From assembly GCA_000242815.2 (NCBI GenBank), contig AHHB01000028.1, positions 248,001 to 312,000 of the forward strand: DNA of 64,000 nt. Direction: 5' to 3'. This DNA is from Janthinobacterium lividum PAMC 25724 (GTDB lineage: Bacteria; Pseudomonadota; Gammaproteobacteria; Burkholderiales; Burkholderiaceae_D). Under the pieces are notes generated by a model that saw nothing but the letters and a program-made list of their open reading frames with translations, was not told the origin of the DNA and ran no database searches. The position numbers and the translations under genes are program-made. Shown here one piece after another: positions 8,669-18,377 of this stretch. Each line of letters starts with the position of its first letter. Positions within the stretch are counted from its first letter, which is position 1.

Positions 8669-11544
8669 TCAGGCGGCCACGTTGATGTCGCTGCGCAGCA
8701 GCAGTTCCACCTCGTGTGCGGGCAGCGGGTGGCTGAAATAATAGCCTTGCGCTTCATCGCAGCCGTGCTGGCGCAGGTAGTCCAGTTGTTCCGCCGTTTC
8801 CACGCCTTCGGCTACCACGCGCAGTTTCAAATTGTGCGCCAGGGCGATGATGGAGACGACGATGGCCGCATCGTCGGCATCGCGCGCCACGTCGCCGACG
8901 AAACTACGGTCGATCTTCAGCACGTCGATGGGGAAGGTGCGCAGGTAGGCGAAGCTCGAATAGCCGGTGCCGAAGTCGTCGATCGACAGTTGCACCCCCA
9001 GTGCCTTCATGTCGTGCAGCTGGCTGACCGCCAGCGCCACGTCGTGCATGAACAGGCTTTCCGTCAATTCCAGTTCCAGGCAGGCGGGCGGCAGGTCCGT
9101 TTCGAGCAGCACTTCGGCGATCGAGGCGACCAGGTTCGGTTCATTGAACTGGCGCGCCGACAGGTTCACGGCCAGGCGCAGCTTGTCCAGCCCCGCCGCA
9201 TGCCAGCTTTTCACCTGCGCGCACGCCTGGCGCATGACCCAGGCACCGATCGGCACGATCAGGCCCGTATCTTCTGCCAGCGCGATGAAGCGCTGCGGCG
9301 CCACCATGCCCAGCTCCGGGTGCTGCCAGCGCAGCAGCGCTTCCACGCCGACGATGCGCCCGCTGGCCAGGTCCACCTGCGGCTGGTAATGCAGCACGAA
9401 CTGCTCGCGCTCGAGCGCGTTGCGTAGCGCCGTCTCGATGCGCAGGCGCTCCAGCGTGGCCTGGTTCATGGCTGTGGTATAGAACTTGATGTTGTTGCGG
9501 CCCTGTTTCTTGGCGCAGTACATGGCGATGTCGGCTTGCTCGATCAGGTTCTGCGTCTCGCCATGCAAGGTCACGTCGCCGGGAGCGTCGTAGCGCGACA
9601 TGTCGTAGACGGCCACGCCGATGCTGCAAGTGACGAAAAATTCTTTGCCGTCGAGCAATACCGGCTGGGCCACGGCATGCATCAGGCGCTGCACGATGGC
9701 GTCGCTGAGCACTTCGTCGGCCTGTTCACTGAGGATGGCGACGAATTCATCGCCCGACAGGCGCGCCACAGTATCACTTTCGCGCAGGCTGGTCTGCAGG
9801 CGTGCGGCGATGGTTTCAGGAGCAGGTCGCCGGCCTTGTGGCCCAGGCTGTCATTCACAAATTTAAAACGGTCGAGATCGATCAACAGCACCCACAGCGC
9901 GCGGTTCTTGCGCCGCGACAGGGCCATCGCCTGCGCCAGGCGGTCGCGCAGCAGGGCACGGTTAGGCAGGCCCGTCAGCACGTCGTGGTGGGCGATGTGC
10001 TGGATTTTTTGCTCGACTAGCTTGCGTTCCGTGATTTCGGACCCCGTGCCCCGGTAACCGCGAAATTCGCCCAGCTCGTTGAACAGCGGTTCGCCATTGA
10101 CGCTGAACCAGCGCAGCTGGCCATTGCGGTCTTTCATTGCATATTCGAGGTTGGAGAAGGCCAGGTGCGATTCCAGATAGGCGATATGCTGCTTGCCCCA
10201 GCGCGAATTGCGCATCTCCGGGTTGTTGTCCCAGCGCGTCATGCCGATGAAGCGTTCCAGCGGCATGTTCGACTTGTCCGAGAAACCGCTGGTGATGTGG
10301 GTGAAGCAGAAGTTGGCATCCTGTTCCCAGTACCAGTCCGAGGACAGTGCCAGCAGCCGGCGGAAGCGTTTTTCGCTTTCCCGCAAGGCGCGCTCCGTTT
10401 GCTTGCGCGCCCGCACGTCGGCGCTGAGCAGCTCATTGCTGCGCTTGAGGTCGGTCGTGCGCTGTTCCACCAGCAGTTGCACGCGGCGCGAGCGCTGCGT
10501 CAGCGATTGCACGAACGCTGCCGTCAGCACGCTGAACAGCAAGCCCGTGATCAGGGTGAGCAGGGAGCCCAGGTGGTCGGCCAGGAAGGGGCGTGGATGG
10601 GCCTCCACGCGCACATGCCAGGAGCGACCGGCGCAAGCAAAGCTTCGCTCATAATGACTGTGATAGGGAAATTGCAGCCAGCGCGGCAGCGACTGCCAGG
10701 TTCCGGACGTTGCATCGGCGGGCGCCTGACCATGGCCGAAGATTAATTGGCGTGGGTCTGCGCTAGCGTCGGCATAGACGCTCAGTGCGAGCTGCGGGTC
10801 GCCCAGCAAGTCGGCTCCGGCGAGGATTTTCTGTACCAGTTCGTCTGCGCGCACGACGACGGCCGTATCGCCGATCAGCGCCGCGCGCCGCTGCTGCAGC
10901 GTCTGCAGGGGCGCGCCGTGGCGGTACACGGGACGCAGGATGAGGAAGCCCCGTTGCGACCCCTGCGCCAGAGTCAGCAGGCCGCTGGCGGTGGTCTGGC
11001 CGCTGATGATGGCCTGCTCCAACGCTTGCGCCAGCAAGCTGTTCTGGCTGACGTCCAGGCCAAAGGCGGCGCGGTTGCTGTGCAAGGGGACGAGGTAGTC
11101 CACCACCAGGTAGCTGGCGCGTGTCGTGACGGGCACGACGATGCCATCGCGCATTTCCGTCATGGCATAATCGGGCACAATCTGGCGCAGCTCGGCCTCG
11201 AAGGCGGCGCGCTGTGCGTGCGGCAAGAAGCGGTGGAAATTGAAGGCCTGAATGAACGGATGGCGCTGTAGCAGCGGCGTGGCGAAGTCTTGGAATTGTG
11301 CGCGCGTGACCTGTGGCACTGCGGCAAACAGCTGGTTCGTCGTGGTCAGCAGCTCGACCGCGTCGTCGAGTCCCTGCTCGATGGCGGCCACGCGCGCGCC
11401 GGCGCGTTGCTGCAGGCTCAGGCTCATTTTGTCGTATTCGAGTTCGCTGATGGCGGCGAACAGCGCTGCGGTGATGCTGATACCGCAGGCAAAGGTCAGC
11501 GCTGCAGCGGCAGAAATCTTCAATGGCAGGCGGCCACGCAGCAT
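8669..11544 (-). CDS. CHASE-PAS-GGDEF-EAL protein, reading frame broken by a 1-base deletion
   Basis: Cyclic-di-GMP signalling membrane protein. The order is a TM segment near residues 10-32, a periplasmic CHASE sensor (about 40-290), a second TM segment (LLTLITGLLFSVLTAAFVQ), a coiled stretch, a PAS domain (about 375-500), GGDEF, then EAL. The first part is open from 11544 to 9682 and the second from 9769 to 8669. The frames switch near 9816-9820, inside GGDEF between GHKAGDLLL and TIAARLQTSLRESDTVARL. Adding one base restores a protein of about 958 residues with SGDEF and VEALLRW motifs. The EAL domain looks complete (DDFGTGYSS, KIDRSFV), so phosphodiesterase activity is plausible. The break is probably an assembly error. 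Confidence 0.85.
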
Positions 11545-11698
11545 GGTTTTTCCTATCTCACTTCATGGACACTTCGAGGGTGCGACGCCTGCCGGCCCCG
11601 CGCAGGCCGTAGTCTGTCATAAACTACATGCATGATACTGATTTTGCACCAAATTGCTGTGAATTAGCAACAGCATCGACGCTGCTGGAAGGCCGCTG

Positions 11699-12469
11699 TC
11701 AGTCGCCGCCCGCGCCCGACTGCCTGCGCACACGCCACAATTGCCATGCGGGCAGCAAGCGGTTCAGGAAAGCCAGGCCGCACACCCGCCGCCAGCGCAC
11801 CAAGCGCACCATGCGCAAGGCACGGTCCGCCCCGAGCTGGTCGGGCCTGGCGGCGAAGATAATGCGATTATTGCCGGCGATGTCGTCGAAGTGGCACACG
11901 GCGCCGCTGAAGGTGAGGTTCAGGCGCGCGAGCATGGCGCGGTAGTGCTCGTCATAGCTGAACAGGTTAGCCACCAGCACCCCGCCGGGCAGCAGGGCGC
12001 GCAGGCAGTCCGCATAGAAGCGTGCGCTGCCGAGTGCGGGCGGCAGGCCCGTTTCGTCGTAGCCATCGAGCAGCAGTACGTCGGCGCAGCCTGGATGCTT
12101 GGCGATATAGTTGACGGCGTCCGTTTCGATGATGCGCAGGCGTGCATCGTCGGGCGGCAGCATGAACTGCTCGCGCAGGGCGATCACGTCGGCGCGCAAT
12201 TCCAGCACCGTGATGCGTGCCTCGGGCAGGTAGCGGTGGCAGAACTTCAGCAGCGAGCCGCCGCCCAGTCCCACCATCACAATGTGCCTGGGACGCGGCA
12301 CGAACAGGGTGAAGCACATCATGGCGCGCGCATAGCGCAGCAGCAGGTGGTTGGGGCGCGACAGCAGCATTTCGCTTTGGATCATGCCGGGCTGGAATTC
12401 CAGGCGGCGCCGGTCACCGCAGGTATGCACCTGAGGCGCGCTTACGGCAGGTAATTTGCTATGCGACAT
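11699..12469 (-). CDS. Spermidine/spermine synthase-like methyltransferase-fold protein
   Basis: Protein of 256 residues with the polyamine-synthase/SAM-methyltransferase Rossmann fold. The glycine-rich motif is VMVGLGGGSLLKFCHRY, followed by ITVLELRADVIALREQF (acidic end of strand 2), RIIETDAVNYI, and DVLLLDGYDETGLPP, where spermidine synthases carry the catalytic aspartate region. It may be a true aminopropyltransferase or a relative of unknown substrate. The start at ATG 12469 lacks a clear ribosome site, so a start slightly different is possible. Confidence 0.75.
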   Translation of the reverse strand: MSHSKLPAVSAPQVHTCGDRRRLEFQPGMIQSEMLLSRPNHLLLRYARAMMCFTLFVPRPRHIVMVGLGGGSLLKFCHRYLPEARITVLELRADVIALREQFMLPPDDARLRIIETDAVNYIAKHPGCADVLLLDGYDETGLPPALGSARFYADCLRALLPGGVLVANLFSYDEHYRAMLARLNLTFSGAVCHFDDIAGNNRIIFAARPDQLGADRALRMVRLVRWRRVCGLAFLNRLLPAWQLWRVRRQSGAGGD

Positions 12470-12686
12470 AGGACGGGTTCGCTGAGTGGGCTGGGGGAGA
12501 TGCTTTGTTGCATTCAGAGAAATCTGATAAGCTCCCCATGAGCATACCCGATTAATTCGCACCGAGCGTCCGTAGACGGCATAGGCGAGCTTGCCGCCTG
12601 CCGTCCGACTCGCCTTCAGGCGCAGCGCAAGGCGCTCTACGGCACGCGGCGGTTCGGCCGCGCAGTCGGGCACCATGGAGACAAGC

Positions 12687-12962
12687 ATGTTTTTAGACCA
12701 CCCCATCATTACCGCGACGAACAGTTTGACCGAGCCTGACCGCATCGAGCGGCTGACGCGCGTGTATGGTTACGCGGCGGCGCTGGCCGACGTGGCCGCC
12801 AATGTCGGATTGATTGAAAAAGTGGCGCAGATCCACGATCACAAGGGCACCCTCATCGTGTTCTGGCACGAGGCGCCCAGCGACATGGAAAAGCAGTATT
12901 TCGTGCAGGCGTGGTCCAGCAAGGTCGGCGACGGCAGCACGAATGTCGAACACGAAATCTGA
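12687..12962 (+). CDS. Conserved small protein of unknown function
   Basis: 91 residues, beginning MFLDHPIITATNSL. GGAG six bases before ATG 12687 decides this start over upstream in-frame ATGs. Acidic and soluble-looking, with no signal peptide or membrane segment. The phrase GTLIVFWHEAPSDMEKQY suggests a compact alpha/beta fold, but I do not recognise the family. It lies 37 bp upstream of the GGDEF-type gene and could be co-transcribed with it. Confidence 0.7.
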   Translation: MFLDHPIITATNSLTEPDRIERLTRVYGYAAALADVAANVGLIEKVAQIHDHKGTLIVFWHEAPSDMEKQYFVQAWSSKVGDGSTNVEHEI

Positions 12963-12999
12963 GCTGGCGCGCTGCGCCTGCGCATCGATAGCGTAGCCC

Positions 13000-14151
13000 A
13001 TGGATATCAAGACCCTGGTACTGGCCCTGGCGCTGGGCAATCTCAGCCTGTGCGCGGCCCTGTTCTTCTTTGAATACGAGCGCAAGAAGTCGCTCAGCAT
13101 GTCCACCTGGGCGGTGGCCAAGCAATGCCAGGCCGTAGCCTGGTGTTTGCTGTATTTCCGCGGCGTGCTGCCCGATGTGCTGTCCATCTTGCTGGGCAAC
13201 AGCCTGCTGTTTGTCGGCATGGCGCTCGACGCGGGCGCGCTGTGGCAGGCGGCCGGACGCAGTGGCTGGCGCCGCACCATGCTGCCGGCACTGGGCCTGT
13301 CGCTAGCGCTGTTTGCCGCCGGCTACCTGTTTGACGTCGCGCCGCTGTTGCGCAGCGCCGGCGGCTCGCTGATCGTGGCGGGCTTTTTCCTCTCTGGCGT
13401 GGCCGCGCTGAGCCTCCAATGGCGCGAGGCGAGCATGCTGCGCCGCTTCCTCGTTGTCAGCATGGGCCTGCTGTCGCTGCTGATCGCCGCGCGCGGCATG
13501 CTCGCCGCTGCCGTGCCGGATGTCGACGCCGGGTTGCTGCAACTGGCCGGTTTCGGCGCCCTGTACCTGATGATGCTGACGAATGCCTTCGGCTATCTGT
13601 TGCTGTCGCGTGAAAAACTGGGCGGCGAACTGGCGCGCCTGGAAGTGCTCGACGCGGCCACGGGCGTGCCGAACCGGCGCGGCTTTTACCAGGCGCTGGC
13701 GCCGTGGATGGCGCTGGCGCGCCGGCCAGGTTTGCCGACGGCGCTGGTGGTGCTCAATATCGACCATTTCAAGCGCGTCAACGACAGCTACGGCCATCCG
13801 GTCGGCGACGCGGTGCTGAAAGCGATCGTCGATATTTGTCGCCAGCAACTGCGCGACAGTGACTTGATGGGTCGCCTGGGTGGCGCCGAATTTGCTATCC
13901 AGCTGCCGCGCACGACCCTGGCCGATGCGCTGATGGTGGCCGAGCGCATCCGCGCTGCCATCGAAGCGCTGCCCGTCAAGACGGAGCGCGCCGTGCTGCA
14001 GCTGACAGCCAGCCTGGGCGTGACGACCATCCGCGCCGAGGACAGCAGCGTCAGCCTGTTCAAGCGCGCCGACGAGGCGCTGCAAGCGGCCAAGCAGGCG
14101 GGCCGCAACGCGGTGGTCGAGGCGCAGGGTAGCAGCACGCTGGACGTGTAG
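13000..14151 (+). CDS. Membrane GGDEF-family protein with degenerate GGAEF active site
   Basis: 383 residues. About six hydrophobic segments fill residues 1-200, followed by a GGDEF domain (about 215-375). Substrate-side motifs are kept (NIDHFKRVNDSYGHPVGDAVL), but the signature reads GGAEF at 294-298. The acidic residue that binds metal and catalyses in diguanylate cyclases is therefore alanine. The inhibitory I-site RxxD is present as RDSD at 285-288, exactly five residues before the signature. Family knowledge predicts loss of cyclase activity with possible retention of c-di-GMP binding. Confidence 0.88.
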   Translation: MDIKTLVLALALGNLSLCAALFFFEYERKKSLSMSTWAVAKQCQAVAWCLLYFRGVLPDVLSILLGNSLLFVGMALDAGALWQAAGRSGWRRTMLPALGLSLALFAAGYLFDVAPLLRSAGGSLIVAGFFLSGVAALSLQWREASMLRRFLVVSMGLLSLLIAARGMLAAAVPDVDAGLLQLAGFGALYLMMLTNAFGYLLLSREKLGGELARLEVLDAATGVPNRRGFYQALAPWMALARRPGLPTALVVLNIDHFKRVNDSYGHPVGDAVLKAIVDICRQQLRDSDLMGRLGGAEFAIQLPRTTLADALMVAERIRAAIEALPVKTERAVLQLTASLGVTTIRAEDSSVSLFKRADEALQAAKQAGRNAVVEAQGSSTLDV

Positions 14152-14156
14152 TGCGG

Positions 14157-14546
14157 CTATTTTCTGGGCGACCCCAGCCAGCTGGGCTCCTTGCCGCATT
14201 CCTTGCTCAAGAACAAGGCGTCGAGGCCGGGATCGCAGCGCCTGTCTGGTGCCTTCATCGGTGTCACGTGAAACCATGCGCTTCTGGGTAAGATTTTTTC
14301 CTCGCGTGGCGTCACCGGCGGTGCGGGCGGCAGGCTGTCTTGCCACCTTGACTCGGTGGCCGGCTCAGGCGGGTTGGCCCAGTCTGCATCAAGCTCCATC
14401 AGCTCTATCAGCTCCACAGCGTGCGCCTGTGCTTCGCCAGCGTCCTCGGGGGGCGATTGCGTGCCTGCCTGTGCGCCAGCGCACAGGATGCTGCTGGCGA
14501 AGAAAAATAATGCGCTGCGTATAGCTGCGCTGCTTGCTCGATTCAT
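14157..14546 (-). CDS. Small secreted protein of unknown function
   Basis: 129 residues starting at ATG 14546, preceded by AAGGA six bases upstream. The N-terminus is a signal peptide (about residues 8-27, ending CAGAQA). The mature part is proline-rich and acidic, with SLPPAPPVTPREEKILPRSAW and two cysteines (CDPGLDALFLSKEC) that may form a disulphide. It converges on the GGDEF-type gene, six bases apart. No family recognised. Confidence 0.6.
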   Translation of the reverse strand: MNRASSAAIRSALFFFASSILCAGAQAGTQSPPEDAGEAQAHAVELIELMELDADWANPPEPATESRWQDSLPPAPPVTPREEKILPRSAWFHVTPMKAPDRRCDPGLDALFLSKECGKEPSWLGSPRK

Positions 14547-14856
14547 GGCCTGTCCTTGTTTATTCCGGTTCATGCCTTGTCTTTGCTCATTGCCGCGAGA
14601 GCGTGCCCTGCAATAGCATCGCTTGTGCAAGCAAAAAGACAAGCAAATTACACGCTTATGTTACCAAAGGTACTATAGTTATGGCTAGCGGGTAGCTGCA
14701 CTGCAGCACGCTGAGCGAGGCGCAAGGCGTGGGCACCGCGAGGTAGGCATTGCCTAACTGTTATTTAAGCCAAGCAAGTTATGCTACGCCATGCACGCCA
14801 GGGTCTCTCTGCTCGTCCGCACTGCAGTTCCCTTTTTTACTCTTGCCAGGCCTATC

Positions 14857-15939
14857 ATGAAAATGCTCAAATCCCTGCCTGTATGGCCGCTTGCCGCGCC
14901 CCTTGTCGGCTGGCTGTTACTGTTCGGTGCCACCTTCAATGTCGCTGGCGCTTACCAGATCTTGCTGGTCGCTGGCCTGATCGGCAGCGTGCTGGCCGCC
15001 GTCTACCACGCAGAAGTGGTGGCGCACCGCATCGGCGAACCCTATGGCACGCTGGTGCTGGCGCTCGCCGTGACCTTGATCGAGGTGGCGCTGATCGTCT
15101 CGCTGATGCTGGCCGGCGGGCCGGAAACGACGGGACTGGCACGCGACACGGTGTTTGCCGCCATCATGATCATTTTGAACGGCATCGTCGGCATTTGCCT
15201 GCTGCTGGGTGCTGGACGCCACCGCGAGCAGAGCTTCGGCCTGCTCGGCGTGAGCGCGTCGCTGGCCACCTTGGCCGCCATCGCTATCCTGACGCTGGTG
15301 CTGCCCAATTACACCTCCAGCGCCGCCGGCCCGTACTATAACTCCAGCCAGCTCATTTTTATCGCCGTCATCTCGCTGGTTTTGTACGGCACGTTCGTGC
15401 TGGTGCAGACGGTGCGCCACCGCGATTACTTCCTGCCCGAGGAAGCGGTCGGCGATGAAGAGGTGCATGCGGCACCGCCCACGCCCACTGTCGCCTGGGT
15501 CAGCGCCGGCGCGCTGCTGGTATGCCTGGGCGCCGTGGTATTGCTGGCCAAGTCGCTGGCACCCGCGCTGGAGACGGCCATTGCCGCCATGGGCGCGCCC
15601 AAGACCCTGGTCGGCATCGTCATCGCCGCCATCGTGCTGTTGCCCGAAGGCCTGGCCGCCGTGCGCGCGGCGCGCGCCAACCGTTTGCAAACGAGCTTGA
15701 ACCTGGCGCTCGGCTCCGCCCTGGCCAGCATCGGCCTGACGATTCCCGCCGTGGTCGTGGTGTCGCTGGCCACGGGCCTGACGATCACCCTGGGACTCGA
15801 TATCAAATCGACGGTGCTGTTGCTGTTGTCGCTGATGGTGGCCACCCTGTCCCTGGGCACGGGGCGCACCACGGTGATGCAGGGCACGGTGCACCTGGTG
15901 ATTTTTGCCGTGTATCTATTTACCACTATCGTGCCATAA
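14857..15939 (+). CDS. chaA: Ca2+/H+ (Na+/H+) antiporter, ChaA type
   Basis: Cation exchanger of 360 residues with about 11 membrane segments. The two inverted exchanger repeats each carry the conserved acidic motif: GEPYGTLVLALAVTLIEVAL near residue 57 and LLPEGLAAVRAARANRLQTS near residue 265. An acidic loop (LPEEAVGDEEVH) separates the halves. The start ATG 14857 gives the usual N-terminus; an upstream in-frame ATG at 14791 is possible. The ppx gene follows on the same strand, but a Pho-like promoter lies between them. Confidence 0.87.
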   Translation: MKMLKSLPVWPLAAPLVGWLLLFGATFNVAGAYQILLVAGLIGSVLAAVYHAEVVAHRIGEPYGTLVLALAVTLIEVALIVSLMLAGGPETTGLARDTVFAAIMIILNGIVGICLLLGAGRHREQSFGLLGVSASLATLAAIAILTLVLPNYTSSAAGPYYNSSQLIFIAVISLVLYGTFVLVQTVRHRDYFLPEEAVGDEEVHAAPPTPTVAWVSAGALLVCLGAVVLLAKSLAPALETAIAAMGAPKTLVGIVIAAIVLLPEGLAAVRAARANRLQTSLNLALGSALASIGLTIPAVVVVSLATGLTITLGLDIKSTVLLLLSLMVATLSLGTGRTTVMQGTVHLVIFAVYLFTTIVP

Positions 15940-15960
15940 GTACGGCAGTGGGTCGCTGTT

Positions 15961-15989
15961 TTGTCACCATCCTGTCACGCCGCTGTCAT
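15961..15989 (+). promoter_or_regulatory. Candidate PhoB box (three direct repeats) upstream of ppx
   Basis: TTGTCAC at 15961, CTGTCAC at 15972 and CTGTCAT at 15983 are phased exactly 11 bp apart, matching the known PHO-box consensus of CTGTCAT direct repeats. Possible -10 hexamers are TACGAT at 15989 and TAGGAT at 16008. It lies 115 bp before the ppx start. Confidence 0.75.
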
Positions 15990-16103
15990 ACGATGGGGGT
16001 AGTGTGGTAGGATTTTTAAATCGTTTAAATGATTTATATAGTTTAGCAACTGAGTTTGCCAACTTTTTCAGTTGGCACGGCAATGACAAGACAAGAGGCA
16101 AGT

Positions 16104-17561
16104 ATGTATGCAGCGGTGGACCTGGGGTCCAACAGTTTTCGTTTACACGTCGGCAAGCATGATGGCGACACCATACGCGTGGTCAAGAGCGTGCGCGACC
16201 CGATACGCCTGGCCGCCGGCCTGGACGCCAATGGCGACTTGACCGAGACCGCCATGCAGGGCGCGTTGGCCTGCTTGCAGCGCTTTCGCGCCATCCTCGC
16301 CGGCTATGAACTCGATGCCGTGCGCGTGGTGGCCACCTCGGCCATGCGCGTGGCGCGCAACGGTGCGGTCTTCCTGCCACTGGCCGAGCAAGCCATCGGC
16401 TACCCGATCGAGATTATTTCTGGCGAGGAAGAGGGACGCTTGATCTACATGGGCGTGGCCAATGCGCTGGCCATTCCTGGCGAACGCCGACTGGTGATGG
16501 ATATCGGCGGCGGCTCGACCGAACTGATACTCGGGCGTGGCAACGATATCGAGCGCGTCGAATCGTTCAGCCTCGGTACTGTCAAGCAAAGCCTGTCGTT
16601 CTTCATTGGCGGGCGCATCGACGCGCCCTCGTTCGAGGCGGCCATCCTGTCTGCGCGCAGCCATTTCGAGGATGCCGCTCCGCCGTATCATCCGCAGCAC
16701 TGGAAGACGGCCTATGGTTCTTCTGGCACCATCCGCACCATCGCCGACATTATCGCCCGCAATAAACTGGGCGATGGCTTGCTGTCCGGCGCCAGCCTCG
16801 ATGCGCTGGTGCGCCGCTTCATCGAAATCGGCCATACCAGCCGCATTGACATGCCTGGCTTGCGCCCCGATCGCGCCAGCACCATCGTCGGTGGCCTGGC
16901 CATCTTGATCGGCTTGTTCCGCGAACTGGCCATTCCCGTCATGACGCCGATCGAGGCGGGTCTGCGCATGGGCGTGATGTGGGACCTGTACCTGCGCTCG
17001 ACCAAGCGCGACCGCCGGGAACAGTCGGTGCAGTCCTGCATGGAGAAATTTCATATCGATCAGCAGCGCGCCGGCCGCGTGGCCGAGCAGGCGCTGGCCA
17101 TGTATGCGCAGCTCAAGCCCACCTCCGAGGCCCTGGTGAAATGCCTGCGCTGGAGCAGTCTGCTGCACGAAGTGGGTCTGGCCGTGTCGCAGACGGGCTA
17201 CCACAAGCACGCATCCTACATCGTGGAAAACGCGGACTTGCCCGGTTTTACCACGCGCGAACAGAAGACCATGAGCCGCTTGATCCTGGCGCAGAAGGGC
17301 AATTTGCGCAAGATCGGCGAAGTGTTGTCCGACCCTGATTTCGCCAAGGCCGTGCTGGCGCTGCGTCTGTCGATTCTGCTGATGCATGCGCGTATCGAAG
17401 CCGATTTTAGCGAACTGCGCCTGCGTATGAAAAGCCGAATCGAGCTTGACATCAAGCGCGACTGGGTAGCGCACCATCCCACCGTGTCGTTCTGGATTGA
17501 AAAGGAACAGGAATTCTGGGATGAAGTCGGGGTTGATTTTACCATCCGCGCCAGCACCTAG
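16104..17561 (+). CDS. ppx: Exopolyphosphatase (Ppx/GppA family)
   Basis: Removes terminal phosphate from polyphosphate, or from pppGpp in GppA-type members. The 485 residues include the ASKHA ATPase-fold signatures YAAVDLGSNSFRLHVG at the start and LVMDIGGGSTELILGRG near 145, the catalytic SGEEEGRLIYMG stretch, and a C-terminal HD-like helical region (SLLHEVGLAVS). ATG 16104 was chosen because GAGG lies six bases upstream and because the family begins with this strand. The Pho-type repeats in its promoter fit a phosphate-starvation role. No polyphosphate kinase gene is in the window. Confidence 0.92.
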   Translation: MYAAVDLGSNSFRLHVGKHDGDTIRVVKSVRDPIRLAAGLDANGDLTETAMQGALACLQRFRAILAGYELDAVRVVATSAMRVARNGAVFLPLAEQAIGYPIEIISGEEEGRLIYMGVANALAIPGERRLVMDIGGGSTELILGRGNDIERVESFSLGTVKQSLSFFIGGRIDAPSFEAAILSARSHFEDAAPPYHPQHWKTAYGSSGTIRTIADIIARNKLGDGLLSGASLDALVRRFIEIGHTSRIDMPGLRPDRASTIVGGLAILIGLFRELAIPVMTPIEAGLRMGVMWDLYLRSTKRDRREQSVQSCMEKFHIDQQRAGRVAEQALAMYAQLKPTSEALVKCLRWSSLLHEVGLAVSQTGYHKHASYIVENADLPGFTTREQKTMSRLILAQKGNLRKIGEVLSDPDFAKAVLALRLSILLMHARIEADFSELRLRMKSRIELDIKRDWVAHHPTVSFWIEKEQEFWDEVGVDFTIRAST

Positions 17562-17654
17562 GCAGCGATGCCATAGGCATGGCTTGATGTTTGGCAAGCA
17601 AGATTTTAAAAAAAAGTATATATTGTTTATATTATTTATTAGATTGGAAAAACC

Positions 17655-18296
17655 ATGACGAAAACTGTTCCAGTGCAAAAAACCGACAGCGCGCCCGTAT
17701 CGATGTTCCCCACCAGCGCCTCGATCAATGCGGCAGCAGCCAAGGCCGCACCGGCTGCCAAGCCTGCCGCGAAACCGCTCGCCAAGCCGGTGGCAAAAGC
17801 TGCCGCCAAGCCAGTAGTGGCCAAGCCCGCCGCAGCCAAGCCTGCCGTTGCCAAGGCCTCCGTCGTCAAGCCAGTGGCCAAGGCGGTTGTTGCCAAGCCG
17901 GTCGCCAAGCCGGTCGCCAAAGCCGCTGCCAAGCCTGCCACCAAGCCTGCCACCAAGGCGGCGGCCAAACCGGTCACCAAGGCTGTCGCCAAGCCGGCAG
18001 CGCAAGCCGCTGTCAAGCCGGCGGCCGCGAAAAAAGCACCGCTTGCCAAGGTCGTCGCCGTGAAGGAAAAGGCCCGCAAGCCGAAACTGGTGCGCGATAG
18101 CTTTACCATGCCGGAAGCGGAATACGAAGTGTTGGGTCAGGTTAAGAAAGTTTGCCTGAAGGCTGGTTTCGAGATCAAGAAAAGCGAATTGCTGCGCATC
18201 GGCGTTGCCCTGATCAGCCAGATCGACCTGGCGACCCTGCAAAGCGTGCTGGCCAGTTTGCCGCAGCTGAAAACGGGCCGTCCGAAGAAGGATTGA
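17655..18296 (+). CDS. Histone H1-like Ala/Lys/Pro-rich protein with C-terminal RHH-like domain
   Basis: 213 residues. Positions 25-150 are an H1-like tail built of AKPxAKP-type repeats, strongly basic. The last 65 residues (RDSFTMPEAEYEVLGQVKKV, then GFEIKKSELLRIGVALI) form a compact domain that looks like a ribbon-helix-helix or related DNA-binding fold. A nucleoid-associated or DNA-binding role is an inference from the composition. The upstream 70 bp are very AT-rich, in contrast to the surroundings, and probably hold its promoter. Confidence 0.8.
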   Translation: MTKTVPVQKTDSAPVSMFPTSASINAAAAKAAPAAKPAAKPLAKPVAKAAAKPVVAKPAAAKPAVAKASVVKPVAKAVVAKPVAKPVAKAAAKPATKPATKAAAKPVTKAVAKPAAQAAVKPAAAKKAPLAKVVAVKEKARKPKLVRDSFTMPEAEYEVLGQVKKVCLKAGFEIKKSELLRIGVALISQIDLATLQSVLASLPQLKTGRPKKD

Positions 18297-18377
18297 TGAC
18301 GCGCGCGGAGGGCTTCGCGCCCCCGCTTGCCGATTCTGGTTTACCATGAGGGCTGTGATAGTTCCCCCATGGTTGCC

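Noticed and set aside
11614-11635. CTGTCAT-like motif upstream of the methyltransferase region
   Set aside because: Only one half-site; the 11-bp neighbour TACATGC does not match.
13303-14346. 347-codon frame opposite the GGDEF-type gene
   Set aside because: Shadow of a gene with clear domain structure on the plus strand.
16143-18347. 734-codon frame opposite ppx and the H1-like gene
   Set aside because: Low-complexity shadow; the plus strand holds recognised genes.
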